Positions 53,992 to 64,000 of a DNA stretch of 64,000 bases are shown here, one piece after another. Numbering within the stretch: the stretch's first letter is position 1; the number at the start of each line of letters is the position of its first letter. The DNA is taken from positions 8,790,501 to 8,854,500 of the forward strand of contig JARCOQ010000016.1 of the NCBI GenBank assembly GCA_029207755.1. Reading direction: 5' to 3'. The position numbers were made by a program, and so were the translations under genes. Origin of the DNA: Chamaea fasciata. Lineage: Eukaryota > Chordata > Aves > Passeriformes > Sylviidae. Below the pieces are notes generated by a model that searched no databases, had not been told where the DNA came from, and saw nothing but the letters and a program-made list of their open reading frames with translations.

Positions 53992-54265
53992 CCCAGGAGG
54001 TGAGGCCAGGGCATGCTGCTGCTGCTCCGCCTCCCGGGGCCGGGCCCTGCCGGGATGGAGGGATCGCTGCTGTCAGCGCTCGGCCGCCCCGGGAGGCTCA
54101 GGGCAGCCGCACGGGGATGGAGAAGGCGTCACCCCGCTGCAGGCACAGCTGCCGGGGGGGTCCCGCAGCCTGTCTCTCGGCCCTCTCCTGCCCGGCTGGG
54201 ACTGTCCTCTCCCCAGGGCAGCGCGGCTCCCTCACCACCCCTGATCCCCTCTCGGGCTATCCCTC

Positions 54266-54606
54266 ACCTGGGGCAGCGCAGCCCCCTCACCACCCCTGAT
54301 TCCCCCTCGGGCTGTCTCTTACCTGGGGCAGCGCAGCTCCTTCGCCACCCCTGATCCCCCCTCAGGCTCTCCCTCACCTGGGGCAGCGCAGCCCCCTCAC
54401 CACCCCTTATCCCACCTCGGGCTATCCCTCACCTGGGGCACCGCAGCCCCCTCGCCACCCCTGATTACCCCACAGGCTGTCTCTTACCTGGGGCACCGCA
54501 GCCCCCTCGCCACCCCTGATTACCCCACAGGCTGTCTCTTACCTGGGGCACCGCAGCCCCCTCGCCACCCCTGATTACCCCACAGGCTGTCTCTTACCTG
54601 GGGCAG
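54266..54606. repeat. 55-bp minisatellite upstream of TOP3A
   Basis: Six full 55-base units start at 54266, 54321, 54376, 54431, 54486 and 54541, with partial copies at both ends (from about 54226 and to 54606). Each starts acctggggca. In the TOP3A direction each unit boundary reads CCCCAG|GTAAGAG or CCAG|GTGAGGG, a strong 5' splice-site consensus. The last units are nearly identical and the earlier ones diverge, as is usual for a minisatellite expanding from one end. Confidence 0.93.
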
Positions 54607-54733
54607 ATCTTTCCCTTTCCTTTCGCCCTTTTGCCCCCGTTCCCCCCTCACCTCCCAGGACTCCCGCGCTCCGCTGTCGCTCCCCCTCACCGTCACGTCC
54701 TGCCGTAAAGCGCAGCCGCCGCGGCGGCACGGA

Positions 54734-54752
54734 ACTACAACTCCCGAGATGC
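54734..54752 (+). promoter_or_regulatory. ZNF143 (SBS)-like site
   Basis: ACTACAACTCCCGAGATGC closely resembles the ZNF143/SBS element (core ACTACAANTCCC followed by a GC-type tail), which is typical of divergent CpG-island promoters. It sits between TOP3A and SMCR8. Confidence 0.65.
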
Positions 54753-54935
54753 CCCGCGGCCCCACCAAACTGTCCGCTGCCGCTCCGCCTCGGTTTTCCC
54801 CCTTTCCCGCCGCCGCTGAACCCGTTCCGGGGTTGGTAAAGACAAAGGGCGGCGACGGTAAAAATAAACAACCGCAACTGAGAAAGGGGAGGAGGTGGCG
54901 GCGTCGCTTCCTGCCGGCGGGGTCGGAGGCCGCGC

Positions 54936-54945
54936 GTCATGTGAC
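54936..54945 (+). promoter_or_regulatory. SMCR8: MiT/TFE-type E-box (GTCATGTGAC)
   Basis: The sequence GTCATGTGAC contains TCATGTGA, a form bound by TFEB/TFE3/MITF, and is one base from the CLEAR consensus GTCACGTGAC. It lies about 190 bases before the SMCR8 start codon. Occupancy is an inference. Confidence 0.45.
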
Positions 54946-54947
54946 TC

Positions 54948-54959
54948 CAAGATGGCTGC
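54948..54959 (+). promoter_or_regulatory. SMCR8: YY1-like site near the SMCR8 transcription start
   Basis: CAAGATGGCTGC matches the AAGATGGCGGC-type YY1 element that often sits at or just after the transcription start of TATA-less promoters. Confidence 0.5.
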
Positions 54960-55132
54960 GGGGCCGTGAGGAGGCGGCGGCTCCGGCCATGGCGGCGGCG
55001 TGAGGGGGACACGGGGCTGCGGCTGCGGCGGGGCCGGGCCGGGGCTGCGCCGGTGCCTCCCGCGGGGCCCGGCGGTGGCGGGGGGACCGGGGGCGCGTCG
55101 CTGCTCCATGTCGGTCCCGTCCTGCGGGAAAT

Positions 55133-58100
55133 ATGATCAGCGCCCCTGACGTGGTGGCCTTCACCAGGGAGGAGGAGCTGGAGGATGATCTGTACCGCGA
55201 GCCGCCCCTGCCCGAGGAGTACTCGGTGCCGCTGTTCCCCTTCGCCGGCCAGGGCGCCAACCCCTGGGCCAAGGTCGCCGGCTCCAAGTTCACCCGGGAC
55301 TTCATCCTCATCTCCGAGTTCTCGGAGCAAGTGGGGCCCCAGCCCCTCCTGACCATCCCCGATGACGCCAAAGTGTCGGGCACCTTCGATCTCAATTATT
55401 TTTCCCTGCGGATCATGTCTGTGGATTACCAGGCATCCTTCGTGGGGCACCCTCCCGGCTCTGCCTACCCGAAGCTGAACTTCGTGGAGGATTCCAAGGT
55501 GGTTCTGGGGGACTCCAAGGAAGGGGCCTTTGCCTACGTGCACCACTTGACCCTGTATGACCTGGAAGCCAGGGGCTTTGTGAGGCCCTTCTGCATGGCC
55601 TACATTTCTGCTGACGAGCACAAAATCATGCAGCAGTTTCAGGAACTCTCCACTGAGTTCTCCAAAGCCTCTGAATGCCTGAAGACGGGGAACCGGAAAG
55701 CTTTTGCCAATGAGCTGGAAAAGAAACTGAAAGATCTTGACTACACCAGGACCGTCCTGCACAACGAGACTGAGCAACAGAAGAAAGCCAACGACAAGGG
55801 GTATTACACGACCCAGGCCATTGAGAAGGCCAACGAGCTGGCCAGTGTGGAAAAGTCAATCATCGAGCACCAAGACCTGCTGAGGCAAATCCGGTCGTAT
55901 CCCTACAGGAAGCTGAAGGACTCTGAATTCCACCCCTACGAGCCAGAGTGTGCCCTGGACCGGGCTGACGTGAGCGGCGATCAGGACCCGGCTGCCTCCG
56001 ACCCCGCTGAGCCCGGTGAAACTCCCCTTTACACCCACGTGCCATCCTACACCCCCAAACTCATCAAAGCCAAGTCTGCCAAGTGCTTTGACAAGAAGCT
56101 GAAGACACTGGAGGAACTCTGTGATGTTTATTTTTTCACCCAGACCCTTGACCAGTTGCACCATATCGAGAGGACTTTCCGAGGTGATGTGTGTTACCTC
56201 CTGACAGAGCAGATCAGCCGGGCTCTCCTGAAGCAGCAGAGTGTCACCAACTTCCTCTTTGAGGATGTGTCTTTCCTGGATGAAAAACCTCCTGAGAAAC
56301 AGTACAGAGGCTGCCAGGGGCTCGGCCAAGACGCCATAGATGAAAAGTGCTCGGAAGAGTCCCTTGCTCCTAAAGTGGTCATCAGCCTGGGCTCCTACAA
56401 GTCCAGTGTGGAGTGTGTGCCCATCAAGATGGAGCAGGAAATGGAGGACTCTGAAGAGCCCAAAATGTCCGAGTCTGTCATGTCCGAGCACCAGGAGAAC
56501 CTGGACTATCTGGACGCAGATATCAAGGGCAGCATCAGCAGCGGGGAGAGCATTGAGGTGCTGGGCACGGAGAAGTCGGGCTCGGGGCTGACGAAATCGG
56601 AGAGCCAGGCCAGCCTGCCCGTCATGCCCAGCCCCCAGGCGGGCCGCAGCAAGGTGGGCAGCCGGCGCACCGTCAGCGAGGACAGCATCGAGGTGCTCAG
56701 CACGTGTCCCTCCGAGGCCCTCATCCCAGAGGATTTCAAAGCGAGCTACCCAAGTGCCATTAACGAGGAGCCCTACGTGGATGACGACGAGGGAGGCCTT
56801 CGCTTCGCCCCCAGAGCCAACCCGGGCGTCGACGACGGGCAGGACGACGTCTCGAAGCAGGAGAGCTTAGTGCAGGTGGATGCTGCCTGTTGTATCGGGA
56901 AGGAGAGTCCCAACTTCCTGGAGCCCCTGCCCGAGCTGGGACAGAAGGAGGAGGACGGGGTGGTGCGGATCCCGCCGCAGCCGTACCGGCCGGCCGAGCA
57001 GGGGCTGCGCGGGGGCTTCCCCTCCCACGACGGCCTCTCAGGGGGGCTGCTGCCCTATGAGTTCGACTCTCGCTACCTGTCGGGCAGCAGGGAGGTGAGT
57101 AAGAGCAGCCTGGACGAGTGCTCGGACTCCACGAGCTACATCAGCAGCGCCGCCTCCACGTGCTCCGACAGGACCCCGTCCCCCGCCCACCTGGGCAGCG
57201 GGGCCGGGGACAGGCACAGGAAGAGGGCGGGGCAGAACGCGCTGCGCTTCATCCGCCAGTACCCCTTCGCCCACCCCGCCATCTACTCCCTGCTCAGCGG
57301 GAGGACCCTGGTGGTGCTGGGGGAGGACGAGGCCATGGTCAAGAAGCTGGTGACGGCGCTCTCCATCTTCGTGCCCAACTGCGGCGCCTACGCCAAGCCC
57401 GTCAAGCACTGGGTCACCTCCGCGCTGCACCTGGTGGATTTCCAGAAGTGGAAGTTGATTGGACTGCAGAGGTAAACGCGAGGATCTGTTTGCTTTGATA
57501 GGGTTGAGGTGTGTGGTAAGAGCTTCCGTCTCAGAGGGCAATGGGTGTGCGATGTTGGTATGAATTGCCAACAGAGCTGCCATGAATTTCTGCTGGTGGG
57601 ATTTATTTTGGAGAAGGAGTAGACTTGTCTCTTTGTATCCAGCCTCAGTTGTGAGTTAGTGTTTAAAACATCTGCTGGGCACTTGCTTCCTGCCTCAGGT
57701 GAGTTATTTGGCCAGGAGGTTTTTGCCTGGCAAAGCAGAGACCAAACACCTGAGTCCTGCTGGGTTCCTGGAGGATCTGATACAACTGTTCCTGAAGTGC
57801 CTTGTGTGCTCTGCTTTGCCATCTCCTACTGGAACTCTTCTTGCATTTCTAGCTACAATTTTAGGGTAAATGGTGCTGTGCTGGAGGGGAGAGTTTTCTT
57901 GTGGAGCCTATTGAAGAGGTGATGAGATCTGTAGGTCCGAATTGGAGTGCAGCACCTCAGTCTGTGCTAGTGAGGAAGAAAGGCCCCTGGAGCTGTGGAA
58001 GGATTGTAGGAAACCTCTGCTGAGGGTGAGAACTGTCCCAAAAACAAGTGCCCCTTCCCAGCACCCATTCCTGAACTGTGGCTTCACAGCTCATATTAGC

Positions 58101-59895
58101 AGAGAGTGTTTGCTCAGCTCAAGGGCCCTGCCCTTGTTGATGTTATGAAAAGGAATTTTTTTGTGTGTGTTCCAGGATGTGTTCTGTGCTTTGGGTGCAG
58201 GTATGGCAGGGAATGGTCATTGCTGTCACCAGTGTGGAAAACATGAGTCAGAGTGGCAGACAGTGCTCAGAGCCAGGCTGGAACAGCTCCTGCAGGAGTG
58301 TTTGTAAACAGCAGGAAAATTAAAACACAGAAACCTGCTTTCTGAGCTGCAGAGTATTGTATTGCTGGGGGATGCGGATGGTGAAATTATCCAAAACTGT
58401 GAGTTTGCTCTCATTTCCGTGCTTTTGAGGCAAGATGACAGCTCTGCCAACAGCTGCTCACAAGCTCACTGTCTGTCAGGGAGGTTTTTAAAAACCCCAA
58501 ATGTTTACTCGTTGCTCAATGTTTGTGGTTAGATGCAATTTTTATAAACAGAAATCTTTATTTAAGAGCTGCCTGTAACGTGTCAGTCATTTCAGCTCTC
58601 CTCCGTAGAATGTTAATTAAGTGTTCAGTTTAATGTGGGTGCTCTCCACAAACCATTTGTAGGAGGGCTCTGGGAAGGAATTTAGAGGATGAACTATTTA
58701 TTCCAGGAAGGATCCTGTGTTTCCTAAGGCCAGGTGCTGCCTAGGCCTAGCCCCTACCCCAGTTGGGGCTCCCAGTTTGAGGCTGGGAGCTGTATCTCAG
58801 CCCAGCAACTGTCACTACAAAGAATGGAGGAGCTGAAGGGTTTGCGTAGGCTGGTAATTTGCATTTCAATAGCATTAGGTTAAGCTTGGCGGGTAATTGT
58901 GTGCTTGTGAGCATGCTGTGGATTTGCACTTGAGTGACAAATAGCCAGGTTCAGCCATGGGATGTGGGTTAAGGATGGTTCTCTCTTTTAGCAAATTCAG
59001 AAGGTTCTGCTCCACTCGAGGCCTTGACCACCTCAGAGCAGCTCCCTTACAAAGCGATTTGGGGGGAACGTGGAGCTCTTGGAAAGGGGGGACTGCTTTG
59101 GGTTTCTGAGTCACATCAAGAGGCTTCCAGCTGCTCTAAGGTGTGTCTGTTCACCAGAGATGTCTTATCACTCCCTCTCCATGTGGTTGGGGGAGGGAGC
59201 CGACCTGAAGTGTGGTGGTTTATGCTGTAGCATGCACAGTACAGATCAGGGCATGCGGGCATCCATGGAATCGAGGTTTCTTCAGGATCTGGCAGGCTGG
59301 AGAGCCTCTTTGTCCCCCACAGAGGTCTTGCACCAACTCCTCAACCACAGGGAAACCACAGGGGATTCAGGGCACCACGGACACACCCTGCTGCTTAACT
59401 ATGTCTGCCCTCCAGCCCTGACCTGTCTCTTGCCGTTGCAGGGCCGTGTCCCCTGCCGGGGTGAACGTGCTGCACGCACTGAGCCGGTACAGCCGCTACC
59501 TGAGCGTCCTGGACGCCGACAGCAAGACCCTGCGCTGCCCCCTCTACAAGGGCACCGTGGTGGCCAGGCTGGCCGACCACCGCACGCAGATCAAGCGTGG
59601 CAGCACCTACTACATGCACGTCCAAAGCATCCTCACCCAGCTGTGCTCTAAAGCCTTCCTCTTCACCTTCTGCCATCACTTGCACCTCCCCATCAGCGAA
59701 AGGGAACCGGAGGAGTCCGTCGTGAGCCGCAGGATGAACTTCCTAAAGCTTCAGCTGGGCCTCACCAATGAAGATATCAAAATCGTGCAGTACTTGGCCG
59801 AGCTGCTGAAGCTGCACTACATTCAGGAACCGGGGCAAGGGGGCAACCCCCTGCTCAGATTTGACTATGTTCCCAGCTTTTTGTACAAAATCTAG
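55133..59895 (+). CDS. SMCR8: SMCR8, DENN-family autophagy regulator (C9ORF72 complex)
   Basis: SMCR8 forms the C9ORF72-SMCR8-WDR41 complex, which acts in autophagy and lysosome control and as a GTPase-activating module for small GTPases. There are two coding exons: 55133-57471 and 59442-59895, totalling 2793 nt (930 aa; human 937). The start MISAPDVVAFTREEELEDDL is family-typical. The longin/uDENN part includes RDFILISEFSEQVGPQPLLT and FDLNYFSLRIMSVDYQASFV. The proposed arginine finger (Arg147, in LYDLEARGFV) is conserved at the same residue number. A long low-complexity Ser/Glu region with GSISSGESIEVLGTEKS follows, then the C-terminal DENN block starting AGQNALRFIRQYPFAHPAIY. The protein ends FDYVPSFLYKI. 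The single coding intron is 1970 bases with a gtaaac donor. Confidence 0.97.
57472..59441 (+). other. SMCR8: SMCR8 intron
   Basis: This intron has a gtaaac donor and an acceptor after tgccgttgcag. The sequence between is unremarkable and moderately AT-rich. I recognise no repeat or nested gene. Confidence 0.9.
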
Positions 59896-62800
59896 CCTTG
59901 CACAGGCCACGTGTGCCCGCGTGCTCGGGGTCTGACAGAGCTCATCCGTGCTTGACATTGCCGCTGCCTGCAGTAGCTCTCACACATCGGGAAGGGGCCG
60001 AGGTGTTGGTGTCTCTGCCCCTCAGAATTCCGGGTCTTTGGGATTTCTGGGTGTTCCCTGTAGCCAAAAGCGTAGATGTTCCATCACATAAACCATCGGG
60101 CACTCTGTAAGTGTTAGAAGGGGTGCTGGTAAAGTGGATCAGAGCAGCATCCCAGGGGGGTTATGGCATGAGGGGAGGTGGGCTATCTCGTGGATCAATA
60201 CTGACTAGTGTGCAGCCCCCCCATGTAGCAGAGCATCCTGCATGCCTCTGCCAGAGCCCTGAGCACTGTCAGTCCCTTCCACAGAGCCAGGGCTGTGACC
60301 AGAGGTGTAAAGGCCGTGTGAAGTTTTGTATCCACTGATGTGTCTGTCCTGTGAGTGTAGCTCAGAGCCCCCTGGCAGAGCGGCAGCTCACAGGTCTGTG
60401 CACAGCCACGGTGGATGGTGTCCCTTCCTGTAATTTCTGAGTTTCTGGGCACTTCCCAGGATAGGTTGTCCGTGGGTGAGTGGGAGCACAGCAGAGGCAC
60501 ACGTGCTTCTCTGCAGGAAGGGTTTCCCAGTTTCTCCCAGCTTTGTTGCAATCAGGAAGGTGGAAGCAGTCCCTGGCGAGCCCCGAGGCGCCAGCCGCTG
60601 TGAATGTAGAGCACTGTGCCTTGTCCATTTGTCACGTCCCATTTGCTGGGCAGCCTCCGAGCAGGCTGGAGGGAGACTGGGAATCCTCAGAGCCTCTGAG
60701 GTCAGGGGTGGCTTTTTAAAGACAGAAGGGAACTGAAGGAGGGTGAGGACCCTCTTTTTAGGTGCTTTTTGTGATGGGGAAACCATGTGATTCAGCTGGA
60801 GCCACGCTGTGAGACAGCAGTTGCCACAGGCTGCCTGGCTGGTGAGGTACAAGTGCTCAGGAGAGATGGGGGATGAATGTACTGGATTTTATGTTCTATC
60901 CATAATAGTTTATTTTATTTTTTCTTCCGTTGAGGAGTTGGCGTTTGTGGTAAAACAGGGCTGGCATTGCTGCGTGCTGCTCCTGGCTGAGCCATTGTCA
61001 CATCCTGACTACCTCTCCCGGGGCTCCTGGGTGGCTCTGGATGGGGCAGAACTGCTGCTCTCTGAGCCTGGGTACTGAGACCTTTCCCTTTCAAAGCTTC
61101 TGTGCCATAAAGGATGTGCCACCAACGTGGTGACACTCCCAGATCGTTCCTGTCAGTGCTGAAAGCTTTGTGCCCGGGTGCAGTGCTTCCCTCTGGAGTC
61201 TCGTGGGTGATGCTGGACCCAGGCTGCTCTGCCTCGTGCCATGTGGCAATAGCAGCTCCCAAGGTACTTCTAAGTAAGAAAAGTCTTGCTAGGAAAGGTA
61301 ATCTTGGTTTTAATTCTTAATTCTTTTTTTTTAATGCTGATTCTGGGGTGAGAACAGCTGAGATCGTACAAGAGCTGATCTGTTCTTTGGTTTGTTGGTT
61401 TTTGTTGTTTTTATTTCAATTTCTGTTTATGGTGATAATGTGAGGCAGCTTTGGAGATGAATGTGATCTTCTTTCTGAGCCCAGGAAGTTTCTCTTAACA
61501 GCCTGGGGTCCCCCAGTGTGGCTTAGACCCCAATGAGACTTGCTGTGAGACCTGCACTCCTCCAAAACCATGTCCTGGAGGCAGGGAGGCCCCCTGGAGA
61601 GGCTGTCATTTTGCACCAGCATCTGTGCCTCAGGATTGTGCCACCTTTTCCTCTCCCCTGGGGTATAAACCAACAGGGCAGAAAGGCTGTTTTTAAGGTT
61701 ATTGCTGTTTGTGGTGGCTCAGCCAATTTGGCTTGTGGTACACTCCAGAGAGATTTCCTGGGTCAGGGGCTGCTTGTGATGGTGTTTTGAGGTCGTGGTT
61801 GGAAGCAGTGTGGCCTTTGCTGAAGGTGAGCAGTGTTTCTCTGAGGCTGCTCACCATTTTAGCATGTTCAAAGCCTTTTCCCGTCCTACCTGTGCCCTCC
61901 TGTCTCATGTGCACTGAGTCTGCTGGTGAAAGGCCTCCGTGTCCATCAAACTGGCTGCTTCCTGAAGTGACTCACGGTGCCCCCTGATGGATTCATGCAC
62001 ACCCAAACTTCCACACTAAAGCTGAGGTGAGATTCCCTGGGGGAAGAGGCTTCTTGGTAGATGAGTAATGCAGGTGGCACCAGGCAGATGAAAGCTCCTA
62101 GCATCCTGCTCTGGAGCAGTGCTCAAAACAGGAGCTTGTTTCCTGCTGAAAAACTACCTAGTGCTGTTTGGGTTTAAGGAGGGAGGGAGGGAGAGACTTT
62201 TTTCCTGCTGACTCACTCACGTCTTCCTCCAGTGTGGAGTGGGAGAAATGATTTGTGGTGGCTCATCTTAGTCACAGTGGTGTCGACCTGCAGTGTTCAG
62301 CTGTGCTCATAAATTGATAAATAACTCACTTCTTGCTCCCTCTGTCCAACCTGTAGTATCTGATATTCAAGGCCGTGTTGAGCAATACTTGCACTACCAC
62401 CTGTCTGACCTGCTTCACCTCTCTGCCACAAAGCAGCTGTGACTGGGGAGGATGCCCCGGGGGCTTGGCTGGAACATCACTCGATTCCTGATTCCCAACG
62501 GGAGCTCTGGGATTATCTGCAACTGGGAGCTGTGGAGAAACACGCCCTGGAGTGCTTGTCCTCCTCTTGGCAGTGTAACCTCTGAACTTGGACTGGAAAG
62601 GAGGAGTTAGCACCGGGCTGTGGCACCTCAGTGCATTTGGAGCTCTCTCTGCTCGTGGTGGCAGAAACTGGGGGGATTCCGAGCGCAGCTGGTGTTTGGG
62701 AGCTGAATTCCTCTTTCCTCTGTAATTTCTCTGTCTCTGTTGTTCTGCTCCTGTACAGTACAGATCCCTGTATTGGCACTTTAGGACTTTTCCCTGTCTC

Positions 62801-64000
62801 TGGTGTTGTACCTCACCAGTTTCTGATATTCACAGACTAAAAGCCACACAACCTTTGCACTGACAGCTCCCGCCATGAGTTCTGGCACGTGTGTCGTCGT
62901 CCTTGCCTGAGCCATCCTTCCACCAGGAGCAGGGCGGGTTTTTGGCAGCGGCAGTGCCATCCTCACCAGCCTTTCAGCTGCCTGAGCCAGCTGTGCCCTG
63001 CATGGCCGTCCCCTGCTTCCGTGAGTGCTGCCAGCCCAGCATGTCCCCGCTCCCGCACGGCCACGCTGGCTCCCTCCTCCTGCCGGGGGGAGGAGGTGTT
63101 GGACCTGCCCGAGAATTCATCAGAGCAGAAGCCTCGCCCTGCCAGGAGGGAGGGAGGGAGGGCTCCTGTTTCCCACTCCTGTTCTTCCCAGCCCCTGCTC
63201 TGCTCTCCACTAACCCCCTGCTTCCAGCTCCCACCCCAGGAGGGTCAGCCATAGCTGTAGGTGATCTTAACCCTACAAAGGTTTCATTTCTCAGAGAACA
63301 GTGCTCAGATTTCCTTTCATCTAATAGCAATCACTTCTGAGCAGCTCTACAGCTGCCTTGCCTCGGCAGGGAGGAGCTGCCTATACTCTAGCAATATTCA
63401 CTGTGGTGGGAGGGTGGGAGAGGCACTCCAGGGATGGGAGCTGATGGCTCTGTGCCCCCAGGCCAGTTCTTTGGGTTTTGTTGAGCCTGAGAGTCCTGAG
63501 CCCCCTGGTCTGGTGATGGGGGCCAGCCCACACTGCAGATTCCAGGAGCTGGGCAGGACCTGGGGCTTGTAGCAGCACAGTGAGAAGGCTCCTGTAACAG
63601 GGTCTGAGGGAATTCAGGGAGCTGCCCAGGCTGCAGGAGAACACCTGCCTCAGAGCACAATGTCAAGAGCACCAAACTGTACCCCGATGTTGGAGGGCTC
63701 ACAAGCCCCCCACCCACTGCTCCCCAAGATAGATTTAACTGGAAGGCAGAAGGAGGGTACCCAGTCCTGCCGGCGGCACGGCTGCTGGCACGGGGATGGG
63801 GCTGGGCTCAGAGCTGCCTCTGAGGGCTGCCAGGAGGCTGTGATGAATTCTCATCTTATTTTAAAAAGCACTGTATCCTATTCCTGCATGTTGAGTTCCG
63901 TGTGTGTGCCTGTGTGTGCCGAATGCTTGCGTCAGTAGTTAGGGCGAGTGTGACCGGGAGGAATCTAAGAAGCATGTCTTAGTGTCGTGCTGTAAGTGTT
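59896..64000 (+). other. SMCR8: SMCR8 3'UTR and downstream sequence
   Basis: About 4.1 kb follows the SMCR8 stop. I found no clear AATAAA or ATTAAA on the plus strand, so the transcript may be long and end beyond the window. Purine runs (ggga repeats) occur near 62177-62196 and 63147-63164. No coding exon is recognised on either strand. In mammals SHMT1 follows, but I see no SHMT1 exon here. Confidence 0.55.

Larger units (their letters stand above)
53992..55132. promoter_or_regulatory. Divergent promoter region of TOP3A and SMCR8
   Basis: The TOP3A start (53991, minus) and SMCR8 start (55133, plus) are head-to-head across 1.14 kb. The TOP3A side contains a 55-bp minisatellite. The SMCR8 side (about 54690-55130) is a CpG island with a strong ZNF143/SBS-like site, a TFE/MiT-type E-box and a YY1-like site. 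The SMCR8 5'UTR probably starts near 54950-55000. The TOP3A transcription start cannot be placed. Confidence 0.7.

Noticed and set aside
54226..54606. CRISPR-like regular repeat
   Set aside because: The 55-base units are contiguous, with no unique spacers, and the genome is vertebrate, so it is a minisatellite.
54575..55777. 400-residue open frame on the minus strand across the SMCR8 start
   Set aside because: It is antisense to a strongly conserved SMCR8 coding exon and the CpG island, its composition is Pro/Arg/Gly-driven, and it has no family likeness. It is an effect of high GC content.

Overview
This window is vertebrate nuclear DNA, almost certainly from a bird. It has large multi-exon genes with GT-AG introns and short GC-rich introns, CpG-island promoters, and the only interspersed repeats I recognise are truncated CR1 LINE copies, the dominant avian retroposon. 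The gene order matches the human Smith-Magenis interval at 17p11.2, packed into about 60 kb as expected for an avian microchromosome. I infer the homologue of chicken chromosome 14, but this was not checked.

Layout. ALKBH5 (+) enters from the left: positions 1-3933 are its intron 1, followed by exons 2-4 and a long 3'UTR ending near 14060. After about 1.2 kb of intergenic DNA with a long pyrimidine tract, LLGL1 (+, 22 coding exons, 1056 aa) runs from 15621 to 26193. It is tail-to-tail with FLII (-, 30 coding exons, 1265 aa; start codon at 37225). FLII is head-to-head with MIEF2 (+, 3 coding exons, 463 aa). About 2.2 kb of unassigned DNA follows, then TOP3A (-, 19 exons, 1013 aa; start at 53991). 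TOP3A is head-to-head with SMCR8 (+, 2 coding exons, 930 aa). The remainder is SMCR8 3'UTR and downstream sequence. I assembled all exons by hand from splice sites, reading phase and remembered human orthologues; every phase closes.

The six genes do not form a pathway. ALKBH5 is an RNA m6A demethylase, LLGL1 a cell-polarity scaffold, FLII an LRR-gelsolin actin regulator and coactivator, MIEF2 a mitochondrial fission receptor, TOP3A a nuclear and mitochondrial topoisomerase, and SMCR8 a C9ORF72-complex autophagy regulator. What they share is arrangement: two divergent CpG-island promoters and one closely spaced convergent 3' end.

No novel gene system was found. The most interesting items are: a 55-bp minisatellite in the TOP3A/SMCR8 promoter whose units each carry a 5' splice-site consensus; an apparent GC-AG intron in TOP3A; loss of the internal start methionine used for nuclear TOP3A in mammals; a CR1 copy that supplies the acceptor region of an FLII exon; a hairpin-forming minisatellite in FLII intron 1; a decayed tRNA-Arg-like sequence in an FLII intron; and a seven-residue duplication in MIEF2.
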